Below, in pieces: positions 37,058 through 45,513 of a stretch of 64,000 bases of DNA. This DNA comes from Streptomyces himalayensis subsp. himalayensis (lineage in GTDB: Bacteria > Actinomycetota > Actinomycetes > Streptomycetales > Streptomycetaceae): the NCBI RefSeq assembly GCF_013778455.1, contig NZ_JACEHE010000014.1:1-64000 (forward strand), in the 5' to 3' direction. The translations under genes and the position numbers were made by a program. The number at the start of each line of letters is the position of its first letter. Within the stretch, counting starts at the first letter, position 1. The notes under the pieces were generated by a model. The model had not been told where the DNA came from and ran no database searches. It saw only the letters and a program-made list of their open reading frames with translations.

Positions 37058-37763
37058 TACGGGTGGCCTGAGGCCCAGCCCGCCGCCGGGGGAGCGGAAC
37101 GTGTGCTCCTGGCCGCCCACGCTGCCCGGGCAGCGTGGGCGGCCAGGCAGGCCCAGGGCCGCGGCCCAGCGTGCCGCTGTCGAGCGGACATGTGTCCTCT
37201 GCAGCGGGTGGTCGCCGGATCCGTCGGCGGACACGCCTCCCCTCGCCGCTCCCGGCGGCCCGCGTAGGCCCGGAGGGCTCGGCGCCGTCGGCAGACAGGC
37301 AGGGCCGACGCCCAGACGGCCGCCGACGAGCGGACATGCGTCTCGGCAACGGAAGTGGCCCGCGACCGTGGCCGGACACCACGGCCCGGGGCCCGGCCCA
37401 GGTGCCGTGGACGAGTGGGTACGGAAGGCCTGTTACGAGGGTCATCCCGCGCCGTTGCCGGCGTTGCTGTTGCCGCACCCGCAGGCGCAGGGCGAGAGCA
37501 GCAATAGATAAGGCCGTGGGCCGTGCCCCTCCCGAAGGAAGAACACGGCCCACGACCGAGACAGACGGCCCAGGAGAGCGGAAACCCGCTCTGACCTGTG
37601 GCGATCTTAGATGGTAGAGGTGGAGGAACGCTCTGACCTGCGCAGATCGGTAGTGGAGGAGGGTGGCGGTGCACAACCGGTGCACATGATGGGGGAGGGA
37701 GCGACTGGTGCGCATTCTGGTGCGGTGTTCCTGCCGGGCGGTCCGGCGCTGATACTTGCCGCC
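37058..37763. other. Left junction region of the integrative element
   Basis: 706 bp with no convincing gene. It holds a perfect zero-loop palindrome (37109-37146), a roughly 50-bp imperfect direct repeat (about 37146-37195 and 37293-37342, both ending GAGCGGACATG then CGTC or TGTC), a stem-loop at about 37516-37553 (GTGGGCCGTG with CACGGCCCAC), and two imperfect copies of CGCTCTGACCTG with following GATC and GTAG at about 37589-37660. The last pair may be recombination or accessory sites, but no att core was proven. Confidence 0.55.
37109..37146. terminator. Perfect 38-bp palindrome
   Basis: 19-bp arms (CTGGCCGCCCACGCTGCCC and its exact complement) with no loop, 52 bp past the transglutaminase-like gene. 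Likely terminator; could also form a cruciform. Confidence 0.7.
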
Positions 37764-38063
37764 ATGACTTCGCCATCTCAGGACGAGATCGAGAGCGCGG
37801 TACGGAGCGTCGGGGATCTGCACATCTCGACGGTGCCTGCCGAACACTCTCGCGCCGCCGGCCATGCCGCCGCCAACCTGTGCTCGGGCGCCGGGCTCCT
37901 GGCCGCATCGACCGAGCTGCAGCAGATGATCACCCAAGCCATTGAGATCGGTTACGCGGCGGCTCTTCGGGACGTACGTGACGGGGACTTCGACGGCGAC
38001 ATCCAGGAGTGGCGGCCAGACCTGTTTTTTTCGAGGGGTGATCCGTACCCATGGGCGCCCTGA
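37764..38063 (+). CDS. Hypothetical protein next to the integrase
   Basis: An unrecognised protein of 99 residues, MTSPSQDEIESAVRSVGDLH, helical, acidic in its second half (DVRDGDFDGDIQEWRPDLFF). No ribosome binding site precedes the ATG at 37764, but an AT-rich TGATACTT lies just upstream, compatible with leaderless initiation. It converges with the integrase, 43 bp away. Small genes in this position often belong to the mobile element; alternatively it is the interrupted chromosomal neighbour. Confidence 0.5.
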   Translation: MTSPSQDEIESAVRSVGDLHISTVPAEHSRAAGHAAANLCSGAGLLAASTELQQMITQAIEIGYAAALRDVRDGDFDGDIQEWRPDLFFSRGDPYPWAP

Positions 38064-38106
38064 CGGATCGCAGGCCCGTCGGGGCTCCGCGTGACGCCGG
38101 GCCCCC

Positions 38107-39384
38107 TCACGCTGCCAGCCGGTAGCGCTTCCCGATCGCCTTGCGTGCCTTCTCCACCGCGCCCTGGACGCGGTGTACGTAGCGCCGCAGCGTGAATGCC
38201 GGGTCCTCGTGGCCGAGCAGATCGGCGAGCGTGTAGACGTCGACGCCCTCGTTGATCGCCTCCGAGGCGAACAGGTGCCGCAGGGCGTGCATCATCTTGT
38301 CGCGGCAGGCTTCCCACTTGCGGCCCTTGCCGACGGGTGCGTCGTTCACCGCCTTGATGACACCGATGGCCTCAAGGGACGCCTTCCAGAGGTAGTTGAA
38401 GTAGTTCTTGTTGAGCGCATTGTGCTCGCGGGTGGTGAACGTCAGGCGCACAGTGACCAGTTCGCCATCCTTCTCCAGCCACGGCAGGGTGACCGTGACC
38501 GGAGGGAACCGCCGCATGTGCTCGCGCAGGCGCGAGGCCAACTCGCTGTCGACGGGGACGTACCGGTCCTTCGGATCGTCCTTGGTGCCGCCCTTCGGCG
38601 GTGCGAAGACAAGCGTGCCCCGGTGATGCGTGATCTGACGACAGATGTGGACGGTCTTGTCGTTCTGCGACCAGTCGACGTCGTCCGGGCTGAACCCGAA
38701 TATCTCGCCCTGCCGCATCCCGAGCCCACGACCGCAGTCGACCGTGGCCTGGTAGCGGTCGGGGAGGTGCTTGCGCAGGTCGTCCGTCTGCTCCCAGGAG
38801 AGCGGCACGTCCTTGGCCGCCTTCTTCGACCGCCTGGGCTTCACACGCTTGACCGACCCGGTCTCGCAAGGGTTCTTCGGGATCAAGCCGTCGTCCACCG
38901 CCATGGCGAGGATGGACGACAGGTGGGTGAAGATCAGGCCGACGGTGGTCTCGTCGAGCATCTGTAGCCGGCGCTTGATCCACGTCTGGACCGTGGATGC
39001 CTTGACCTGCCTCAGCTTGAGGTCTCCCAGGGGCCCGATGATGTGGTTCCGGACTCGGGACTCGTACTGGTGATACGTGCGCGGGTTGTCGAACGTCTGG
39101 TTCGCCAGCCACTGCTCGGCGACCGACTTCAGCAGGGTGTCGCCCTTCTTCGGCGCGATGTACGTGCCGTCGTCGACTGCTCCGAGCATCCGCGTCAGAT
39201 GCTGGCGCGCGTCCTCGTACCGCTCGAAGGACTCGCTCTGCTGCTGCCCCTCGGGATCACGCCAGCGCGCCAACCAGCGCTTGCCGCGTCCGTGTTCGCC
39301 GGACGGCACCTTGTTGTGGGTCTTGCACTTCTCCTCGCCGGACTGCGGTCGCTTCTTGTGCCAGCGGTCGTACGGCTCAGCCAC
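38107..39384 (-). CDS. int: Tyrosine site-specific integrase
   Basis: A phage-type tyrosine recombinase of 425 residues that integrates and excises the element. An N-terminal SAM-like DNA-binding region (KSVAEQWLANQTFDNPRTY) precedes the catalytic domain. Visible catalytic residues are Arg in GLGMRQGEIFGF, the HxxR motif in MHALRHLFASE, His in LADLLGHEDPAFT and Tyr in LRRYVHRVQ. The gene starts 8 bp inside the end of the upstream XRE gene, so both are probably translationally coupled. Its 3' end faces the left junction region, where attL is expected. No tRNA gene, the usual target of such integrases in Streptomyces, was found. Confidence 0.93.
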   Translation of the reverse strand: MAEPYDRWHKKRPQSGEEKCKTHNKVPSGEHGRGKRWLARWRDPEGQQQSESFERYEDARQHLTRMLGAVDDGTYIAPKKGDTLLKSVAEQWLANQTFDNPRTYHQYESRVRNHIIGPLGDLKLRQVKASTVQTWIKRRLQMLDETTVGLIFTHLSSILAMAVDDGLIPKNPCETGSVKRVKPRRSKKAAKDVPLSWEQTDDLRKHLPDRYQATVDCGRGLGMRQGEIFGFSPDDVDWSQNDKTVHICRQITHHRGTLVFAPPKGGTKDDPKDRYVPVDSELASRLREHMRRFPPVTVTLPWLEKDGELVTVRLTFTTREHNALNKNYFNYLWKASLEAIGVIKAVNDAPVGKGRKWEACRDKMMHALRHLFASEAINEGVDVYTLADLLGHEDPAFTLRRYVHRVQGAVEKARKAIGKRYRLAA

Positions 39385-39643
39385 GCAGGTCTCCCAGGAG
39401 GGTCGGGAGCAGGGAGCTGGGGGACATCCCGAGGGCGGCGGCGATGGTGACGAGGTCGTCGATGTCGCAGCGACGGCGGGCGCGTTCGGTGCGGCTGAGG
39501 GCTGTGTTGGTCAGAGGGCGGCCGAGGGCGGTGCAACGCTCGGCGAGGTGATGTTGGGTGAGTCCGCGCAGCAGGCGCAGACGCTCGATATTGCGCGCGG
39601 TTTGGATTCCAGCGGGGCCTATTTCTATGGATCGGGTTGCCAT
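39377..39643 (-). CDS. XRE-type DNA-binding protein
   Basis: A single-domain helix-turn-helix protein of 88 residues: ARNIERLRLLRGLTQHHLAE then TNTALSRTERARRRCDIDDLVTIAAALGMSPSSLL. It resembles phage/ICE repressors and the small regulators often placed before integrases. It overlaps the integrase start by 8 bp, so it probably controls integrase expression and its own promoter in the AT-richer 434-bp divergent spacer. Confidence 0.85.
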   Translation of the reverse strand: MATRSIEIGPAGIQTARNIERLRLLRGLTQHHLAERCTALGRPLTNTALSRTERARRRCDIDDLVTIAAALGMSPSSLLPTLLGDLRG

Positions 39644-40077
39644 GACAGATAGCTGTAACTCGAAATGACCGGTCGTGGCAAGAGGTCACTCATAAAGTCT
39701 AGAAAACTTGCTGGCGCTGGCTATATAGGGTGCTGCGCGGGCGGTTCGGCGAAGCCGGAATTTCGTGGTACGGTCCTGCGCCGTCATGGCGGGGGCGGAT
39801 CCGGCGGCTTCCGTCTCGCGAGTCACGTGGCGGTCCTGGCCTGGCGCTTTGGCTCGGTCTGGCGTGCCGCATGGGGCGGGATGATCCAGGAAGAAACCGG
39901 ACAGATTCATCTCGATTGACAGTGCGATTTCGGCAACCGGGGATTCTCCCTTACGGTTTTGGAAACCATAAGGCATCGCTGTTTGGTGCGGCCGCAGGAA
40001 ATCCGCACAATGCTGCTGGACGCGGCTGAAATTCTGTGGCCATCTTGTCCCATGCCCTAATCCCGTCGAGGAGCCCC
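39644..40077. promoter_or_regulatory. Divergent control region, XRE/int versus xis
   Basis: This 434-bp spacer is visibly less GC-rich than its surroundings. It contains AAGTCTAGAAAACTT-like dyad sequence near 39696-39710, GCTATATAGGG near 39718, TTGACA at 39916-39921, and an inverted repeat at 39950-39972. The layout suits divergent promoters of an integration/excision switch. Confidence 0.6.
39950..39972. promoter_or_regulatory. Operator-like inverted repeat
   Basis: CTTACGGTTT and AAACCATAAG form a 10-bp dyad (9 of 10 pairs) around TGG, about 105 bp upstream of the excisionase gene. A likely target of the XRE protein or of the excisionase. Confidence 0.55.
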
Positions 40078-40314
40078 ATGCCCCGAACCTCACACCCCGC
40101 AGCCGCCTCCGGCCGTGCCGAGCGTGCGCCGCTGGCCACGCCAGAGGAGGTCGCCGCCTACCTCGGCGTACCGGTGAAGACCCTCTACCAGTGGCGGCAC
40201 CGCCGTATCGGCCCCAACGCCCTCAAGGTCGGCCGGCACCTGCGCTACCGCTGGCCGGAGGTGGACGAGTGGCTCGCCGCTCAGTCCGCGCACGAGTACG
40301 GCCTCACGGCATGA
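40078..40314 (+). CDS. xis: Excisionase-like helix-turn-helix protein
   Basis: A 78-residue MerR-like/excisionase DNA-binding protein: LATPEEVAAYLGVPVKTLYQ WRHRRIGPNALKVGRHLRYR with the terminal WPEVDEWLAAQ. This AlpA/Xis winged-helix type directs excision by the integrase in actinomycete integrative elements. GAGGAG precedes the ATG at ideal distance. It diverges from the XRE-integrase pair and heads the rightward gene set of the element. Confidence 0.88.
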   Translation: MPRTSHPAAASGRAERAPLATPEEVAAYLGVPVKTLYQWRHRRIGPNALKVGRHLRYRWPEVDEWLAAQSAHEYGLTA

Positions 40315-40458
40315 GGGCCGTGGCCGTGGCAGCAAGCGGCCCCCGGCGTTGGCGCGCCGAGGGCCGGAGATTCCCCCGCTGACTGCCCATCGCTGAACGA
40401 ACGAGCTGGTGAGGGGCGGGACCTTGCCCGTCCTGCCTCTCACCGGAGAGGAACGTCT

Positions 40459-42114
40459 ATGGAGGACTCTACGTCCCCCACCACTACGAACACACCCCCC
40501 GCTGGCTGGCCCACACCTGCGGTTCCCGGTGAGGGCATCCCCTGGCGCCGCGAGGACCAGGCGGACACACGATCCCCTGCGTCGGAGGCCGCAGAGCAAT
40601 CGACGAACGCGGAGGCACGCGGGGACCAGCGCCCCGCTGACGCGGCGGCTGGGGACCGTCCCCACGATGTGCCCGATCCCCTGCCCCCGATATCCACATG
40701 CGGTGGAAACGTGCAGGCCGACGGCGCGATAACGGGGACCGGTCCCCAAGATACGGGCGTTGCACCAGGGGACCGCAATGGGGACGGTGATCGCGGTCCC
40801 CGCCGGTCACTGGGGACCGACGGTCCCGCGGAGGGGACCATGCAGCACGACGCCCCGGTCCCCTATGACGGGTCGGGCACCGGAAACCACGACGGCACCG
40901 GCATCGAGGCGGCTGGTGACGGAGCCGCACTGCTGGACGAGCTTCGGGCGGCGATCGGCAAGTACGTGGTGCTGCCCAGCGACGAGGCGCTCACCGCGGT
41001 CACCTTGTGGGTGGCTGCCACACATATCCAGACCGCTCTGCAGCACGCGCCGCGGCTGGCTGTGATGAGTCCGACGAAGGGCTGCGGCAAGTCCCGGGTT
41101 TTGGACGTGCTCCACGAGACCGTGCACCAGCCGATGATGACGGTGAACACCTCCCCGGCGGTGATCTTCCGGGTCATCGGCAAGAACCCGCGCACGCTCC
41201 TTGTGGACGAGGCCGACACCATCTTCGGCCCCAAGGCAAGTGGCGACAGTGAGATCCTGCGCGGCCTGCTGAATGCCGGGCACCAGCGCAACCGCCCCGC
41301 CTGGCGGATCTCCGGCCCGGAGCACAAGCCGACCCCGTATCCGACCTTCGCCATGGCCGCGATCGCGGGGATCGGTGAACTCCCGGATACAATCACGGAC
41401 CGGGCGGTCGTGCTGCGGATGCAGAAGCGCAAGCCCGGCGAGAAGGTCGCCCCGTTCCGCTCGCGCTACGCCGCGCCCGAACTCAACGCGCTGCGCGACC
41501 GGCTGGCCGACTGGCTAGGTCCGCTGCGCGCTACGGCTGCCCGCTTGGTGCCGAAGATGCCGGTCGAGGACCGGGCGGCGGACACCTGGGAACCGCTGGT
41601 CATCGTCGCCGACCTGGCCGGCGGCCACTGGCCCGCCCAGGCCCGTGTCGCCTGCCTGGCCATGACCCGCCACGAGGCGGTCCAGGATCAGCAGAGCAGC
41701 CTGAGGACGCGGCTGCTGCGCGACATCCACCGCATCTTCGAGCGGGAGAACAACCCCGAGGCCCTGACCACCCAGGACTTGGTCGCCGCGCTGATCCAGG
41801 ACGCCGATGCCCCGTGGGCGGAGTACGGCACCAAGGGTCTGAACGCCTACCACCTGGGCAACCTGCTGCGGGACTTCAACATCGGCTCGGCCAACTACCG
41901 GTTCGACAAGGGCAGGCAGGCCAAGGCGTATATGCGCAACCGGTTCCTCGACGCCTGGGCGCGCAACTGCCCCGACCTCGTCGAGACGGCACCCGATCTC
42001 GCACGCGAGGCCGCGCCCGCGCGCCCAGCCCCCAGGCTGCCGCCCGCCGCCCCGACGGGATCGCTGCCCATCAGCCCGTCCGGCGGCGCCACCGGGCCCA
42101 AGCGCACCCGCTGA
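40459..42114 (+). CDS. DUF3631-domain NTPase
   Basis: A 551-residue protein. Residues 1-160 are low-complexity Gly/Asp/Pro sequence, encoded by DNA dense in GGGGACC repeats. The rest is a P-loop/DUF3631 domain: LAVMSPTKGCGKSRVLDVL (Walker A), RTLLVDEADTIFG (Walker B), AMAAIAGIGELPDTITDRAV and ALTTQDLVAALIQD near the C-terminus. DUF3631 proteins are common in actinobacterial integrative elements and plasmids and are thought to act in replication, by analogy with D5-type primase-helicase C-terminal domains. No separate Rep gene is seen, so this is the best replication candidate. Confidence 0.85.
   Translation: MEDSTSPTTTNTPPAGWPTPAVPGEGIPWRREDQADTRSPASEAAEQSTNAEARGDQRPADAAAGDRPHDVPDPLPPISTCGGNVQADGAITGTGPQDTGVAPGDRNGDGDRGPRRSLGTDGPAEGTMQHDAPVPYDGSGTGNHDGTGIEAAGDGAALLDELRAAIGKYVVLPSDEALTAVTLWVAATHIQTALQHAPRLAVMSPTKGCGKSRVLDVLHETVHQPMMTVNTSPAVIFRVIGKNPRTLLVDEADTIFGPKASGDSEILRGLLNAGHQRNRPAWRISGPEHKPTPYPTFAMAAIAGIGELPDTITDRAVVLRMQKRKPGEKVAPFRSRYAAPELNALRDRLADWLGPLRATAARLVPKMPVEDRAADTWEPLVIVADLAGGHWPAQARVACLAMTRHEAVQDQQSSLRTRLLRDIHRIFERENNPEALTTQDLVAALIQDADAPWAEYGTKGLNAYHLGNLLRDFNIGSANYRFDKGRQAKAYMRNRFLDAWARNCPDLVETAPDLAREAAPARPAPRLPPAAPTGSLPISPSGGATGPKRTR
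40621..40863. repeat. GGGGACC iteron-like array
   Basis: About twelve GGGGACC/GGTCCCC half-sites in 243 bp: 40621, a palindrome at 40651-40663, the perfect palindrome GGGGACCGGTCCCC at 40734-40747, then 40768, 40780 (GGGGACGG), 40794 (inverted), 40812, 40821 (inverted, 7 bp), 40833 and 40856 (inverted). They fall in the low-complexity N-terminal part of the DUF3631 gene. Such arrays typify replication origins or segregation sites. Confidence 0.65.
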
Positions 42115-42146
42115 GCCGCCTGCCCCGGGTCCGTATCACTCCGTCG

Positions 42147-42182
42147 CGTCCGTCCCTGCGCAGGTCAGCGCGGGGACGGACG
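42147..42182. terminator. Stem-loop between DUF3631 and mob genes
   Basis: CGTCCGTCCC and GGGACGGACG are perfect 10-bp arms around a 16-nt loop, with another GGGACGGAC at about 42191. It may terminate the upstream gene; its place just before the mobilization genes also makes it an oriT candidate. Confidence 0.5.
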
Positions 42183-42300
42183 TCCTCACCGGGACGGACT
42201 TCTCCGTACCAGCCTCCGTGTCCGTACCTGCCCTGACCAGCCCTGCAACGGATGCGATGGACGTGACGACGTCCCGCCCACACACCACTGGAGCACCCTC

Positions 42301-43035
42301 ATGCACGACACTGACACCAACGACCCCAACCCCGCTCCCCGCCGCAGGCGATGGTTCGGCCTGGCCCACCGAACAGCAGCAAGCTGGAGCGAACGAGCCC
42401 CTAACGGGGCTTCGTCCGCGCTTGCCCCCGCCCCTGGGGTGGAGGAGGAGGGGGCCGGGCGCCAGCGGGCACCCGAGCCTGGGGAGGGGGTGGGCGAGCC
42501 CAGCACCGCGCCTGCCGCTGACAGTGCCGAGCACCCCGTCGCCGCCGCTGTCCTGCACAGCGATCCGCTCGCCGATGATCGCCCGCCCGTCGAGCAACCC
42601 TCGTGGCGTGAGCCTGACGCCCCGGCCCTGCCCGCGCGGATGAACCGCAAGCGCACCACCGAGAACCGCGACCAAGAGAAGAAGATCCGCTTCACCCCGA
42701 CCGCCGTCCGCATCATCGACGCGGAAGCCCAGCGGCGTCACCAGAAGTTCGCCAGCTTCGTCGGCGACGCCGCCCTCGCGGTCGCGCTCGGCAAGGCGAA
42801 CATGGCTGGCAGCCCGGAAGACGACCCGATCCGTCCACTGGTGGAAACCGTAGAGGCACACACCAAGGCGTTGAACCGGATCGGCACCAACCTCAACCAG
42901 ATCATGGGCGCCCTCCACTCCGGCGCGATACCCGAGCGCACCGAGGCCATCCTCGACTACATCGAGCAGGCCGCGAAGGCCAGTTACGGGCTGATGGACC
43001 AGCTCCTGGCGGAAGGGGACGCGCATGGTGCCTGA
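42301..43035 (+). CDS. mobC: MobC-like mobilization accessory protein
   Basis: A 244-residue relaxosome accessory protein. The N-terminal 110 residues are low complexity. The conserved part starts KIRFTPTAVRIIDAEAQRRH (ribbon-helix-helix-like) and contains the MobC signature LNRIGTNLNQIMGALHSG. MobC proteins bind near oriT and assist relaxase nicking. The gene overlaps the relaxase start by 11 bp, showing coupled translation. Confidence 0.85.
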   Translation: MHDTDTNDPNPAPRRRRWFGLAHRTAASWSERAPNGASSALAPAPGVEEEGAGRQRAPEPGEGVGEPSTAPAADSAEHPVAAAVLHSDPLADDRPPVEQPSWREPDAPALPARMNRKRTTENRDQEKKIRFTPTAVRIIDAEAQRRHQKFASFVGDAALAVALGKANMAGSPEDDPIRPLVETVEAHTKALNRIGTNLNQIMGALHSGAIPERTEAILDYIEQAAKASYGLMDQLLAEGDAHGA

Positions 43036-44698
43036 TGTCTCCAGCGGCTCCGACACCCTCGGCCTGATCAACTACCTCTTCGGGCCGGGTCGGCGCGACG
43101 AGCACACCGATGCGCACATCGTCGCCGCCTGGGACATGGCAGGCGCCCCCGACCCCGGCCGCGACCCCGCCGCCACCTACACCCAGCTCGCCCGGCGCCT
43201 CGACCACCACGTCGACCTGCGCACCCGCGAACTCGGCACCAAGCCCCCGAAGCACGTGTGGCACTGCCCGGTACGCACCGCGCCCGGTGACCGCTACCTG
43301 ACCGACGCCGAGTGGGCCGAGGTCGCCCGCCGCGTCGTGGCCGCCACCGGCATCGCCCCCGAGGGCGACGAGAGGGCGTGCCGGTGGATCGCGGTGCGTC
43401 ACGCGGACGATCACATCCACATCCTGGCCACCACCGTCCGCGCCGATGGCCGCCGCCCACGAACCAATCGTGACGGTTGGCGGGCGCAGAAGGAATGCCG
43501 CAAGATCGAGGCCGAGTTCGGGCTGCGCCACCTCAAGTCCGGCGATCTCACCGCGCCCAAGACACCCACCGGCGCCGAGCGCGCCAAGGCCGAACGCCTC
43601 GGCCAGAAGCAGGCGGCGCGGGAGTGGCTGCGCGAGCAGGCATATGCGGTCGCCGCCGCTGTACGCGGCATCGACGACTACTTCACCGTCCTCACGTCGC
43701 TCGGCATCCAGGCCAAACCCCGTATCAGCGCCAAGACCGGTGAGGTGGACGGCTACAGCCTGGCCGCCCCTGGCGACACCATCTTCTTCGGCGGCTCCAG
43801 CCTCGCCCCCGACCTGTCCTACAACCGCCTGCGCGAACGCCTCCCCACCCAGGAGATTGCTGACCGCCCACAACCGGTGGCGGATCCGGCGGACACATGG
43901 CGCCGCGCCGAAACCGCCGTGCGCACCGCCCGCACGGTTCTCGATGCGGACGACGACGCCGTGGCCCAAGGCCACCTGGACGCCTTCGCCGACACCCTCC
44001 ACAACCTGGCCCGCGCCACACCCGGCCCGCACCAGGCCGAACTCCAAGCAGCGGCACAGGCGTTCAACCGGGCACGTCGCTCGGCAGTCCGGGCCGACCA
44101 CCAGGCCGCCAGCGAACTGCGCCAGGCCGCCAAGGAACTCGCCTACGCCCCCAACATTCCAGGCGGACTCGCCATCGCCTTGCTCTTCACCGCCGTGCAC
44201 CTGGCTCGCGCCGCCGCCAGGTGGCACGAGCAGCGCGGCCACGAACAGCAGGCCGCCGCAGCCGAGCAAGCCTTCCGCCACCTGCAGGCGACCTACCGCG
44301 AAGCCGCCGAGCCGGTCCTGGTGGACCTCACCCGCCGAGCACCCCGCCCCCAGACCGTCCACCGCTTCGAGGCCACCGTGCGCCAGGCCATCCCCGACCA
44401 CGCCGACCGCATCCTCACCGACCCCGCCTGGCCCGCCCTGGCCACAACCCTCGCCCGCGCCGAAACCGCCGGCCACAACCCCCGCCATGTCCTGGCCAAG
44501 GCCGCCGCCGAACGCGAACTCGACGGCGCCGGAGACGCTGCCCAGGTCCTCCTCTGGCGTATCACCGCGGAGCCCAACAAGCGCGCACAAGCAGCACGAC
44601 GCCGCAGCAGTCACGGTGGCACGCCTGTCGCGCACGCACCCCAGCCCGACTCCGTGCCGATGCCAGAGCACCCCTCGGAACGCAGCCGTCGCCGCTAA
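43025..44698 (+). CDS. mobA: Relaxase/mobilization nuclease
   Basis: A MOB-type relaxase of 557 residues that nicks oriT and pilots single-stranded DNA. The N-terminus DTLGLINYLFGPGRRDEHTDAHIV is typical of actinobacterial relaxases. The metal-binding three-His motif is RHADDHIHILATTVRADGRR (HxxDHxH arrangement), followed by NRDGWRAQKECRKIEAEFGL. The C-terminal ~250 residues are an Ala/Arg-rich helical region. No TraB/FtsK translocase is present, so the element is probably mobilizable by another conjugative element. Its 3' end overlaps the convergent methyltransferase by 4 bp. Confidence 0.9.
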   Translation: MVPDVSSGSDTLGLINYLFGPGRRDEHTDAHIVAAWDMAGAPDPGRDPAATYTQLARRLDHHVDLRTRELGTKPPKHVWHCPVRTAPGDRYLTDAEWAEVARRVVAATGIAPEGDERACRWIAVRHADDHIHILATTVRADGRRPRTNRDGWRAQKECRKIEAEFGLRHLKSGDLTAPKTPTGAERAKAERLGQKQAAREWLREQAYAVAAAVRGIDDYFTVLTSLGIQAKPRISAKTGEVDGYSLAAPGDTIFFGGSSLAPDLSYNRLRERLPTQEIADRPQPVADPADTWRRAETAVRTARTVLDADDDAVAQGHLDAFADTLHNLARATPGPHQAELQAAAQAFNRARRSAVRADHQAASELRQAAKELAYAPNIPGGLAIALLFTAVHLARAAARWHEQRGHEQQAAAAEQAFRHLQATYREAAEPVLVDLTRRAPRPQTVHRFEATVRQAIPDHADRILTDPAWPALATTLARAETAGHNPRHVLAKAAAERELDGAGDAAQVLLWRITAEPNKRAQAARRRSSHGGTPVAHAPQPDSVPMPEHPSERSRRR

Positions 44699-45513
44699 CG
44701 GCGGCAGACGAGGACGCCGCCAAGGCAGTGGATCTCGAACACCCCATGCCGGGCGATGTGTTCGTCCAGGATGGTGCGGGCCCGCTCGATCGTGGCCTCG
44801 AAGGGCACGTCGTGCTGGTCTGCCCATGCCTGGTACGAAGCCATGTGCGCTACCACGGGTTCGGGGTCGCGGACGGTGATGGTGCCGGGCAGCTCGATCG
44901 TCTCGACGCGGCTGAACTCCTCGCCGAGGAAGGCCGGCGCCTTCTCCAGGGAGAACCGGGCGCTGAGCGAGATCCGTGCCGGGCCGCGGCCGGTGCCGAG
45001 GACGTCACCGGCCGCGCGGACCCACAACTCGTCCAGCTCGGCCTTGTCGCTATCGCTGTTGGTGGAGGCGACCAGCAGGCCGTCACCGGTCACAACGCGG
45101 GACAGCTCGTGTACCGCCTGCGCGATGTCCGGGGCGTGGTAGAGCATGTGCATTGCCAGAGCGGCGTCAACGCTCGCCGACGCCAGCGGAAGCCTCGCCA
45201 CATCCGCCACCGCGACTGCACCGGGCACGTCGCCGAGGATGCCGGGTGCGATGTCCAGGCCCAGAATCTCCAGATCGGACCGCTCCTGGCGAAGCCGCTT
45301 GATGAACTTGCCGTTCCCGCAGCCGACATCGACAATGCGACCCCGTACCGCGCCGAGGTGTTCGGTGACGATGCCGGGCAGGTCGTAGCGCGGCGTCTGC
45401 CACTGATAGAGGGACTGTCGGGCGGCGAGGTCCCGGTCACCGTTGTAGGCACTTCCGGCCAGGCGGTCGCGGTCGGTCACAGCGGCATCGTGGGCGGCGG
45501 AGAGTTCGGTCAC
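44695..45513 (-). CDS. Class I SAM-dependent methyltransferase
   Basis: A 272-residue Rossmann-fold methyltransferase. Motif I is GRIVDVGCGNGKFIKRL, the acidic end of beta 2 is LEILGLDIAPGI, and motif post-I is VADVARLPLASASVDAALAMHMLYHAP. The C-terminus (FEIHCLGGVLVCRR) is of the UbiE/Methyltransf_11 type. The substrate is unknown. Its start overlaps the stop of the upstream XRE-TPR regulator by 4 bp (ATGA), so they form an operon. Together they diverge from the ATPase/aaRS-like/ASCH genes, suggesting a common system carried as cargo. Confidence 0.88.
   Translation of the reverse strand: MTELSAAHDAAVTDRDRLAGSAYNGDRDLAARQSLYQWQTPRYDLPGIVTEHLGAVRGRIVDVGCGNGKFIKRLRQERSDLEILGLDIAPGILGDVPGAVAVADVARLPLASASVDAALAMHMLYHAPDIAQAVHELSRVVTGDGLLVASTNSDSDKAELDELWVRAAGDVLGTGRGPARISLSARFSLEKAPAFLGEEFSRVETIELPGTITVRDPEPVVAHMASYQAWADQHDVPFEATIERARTILDEHIARHGVFEIHCLGGVLVCRR

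Noticed and set aside
40078..44698. Complete self-transmissible AICE
   Set aside because: No TraB/FtsK-like translocase, RepSA or prim-pol protein is encoded; only mobilization functions are present.
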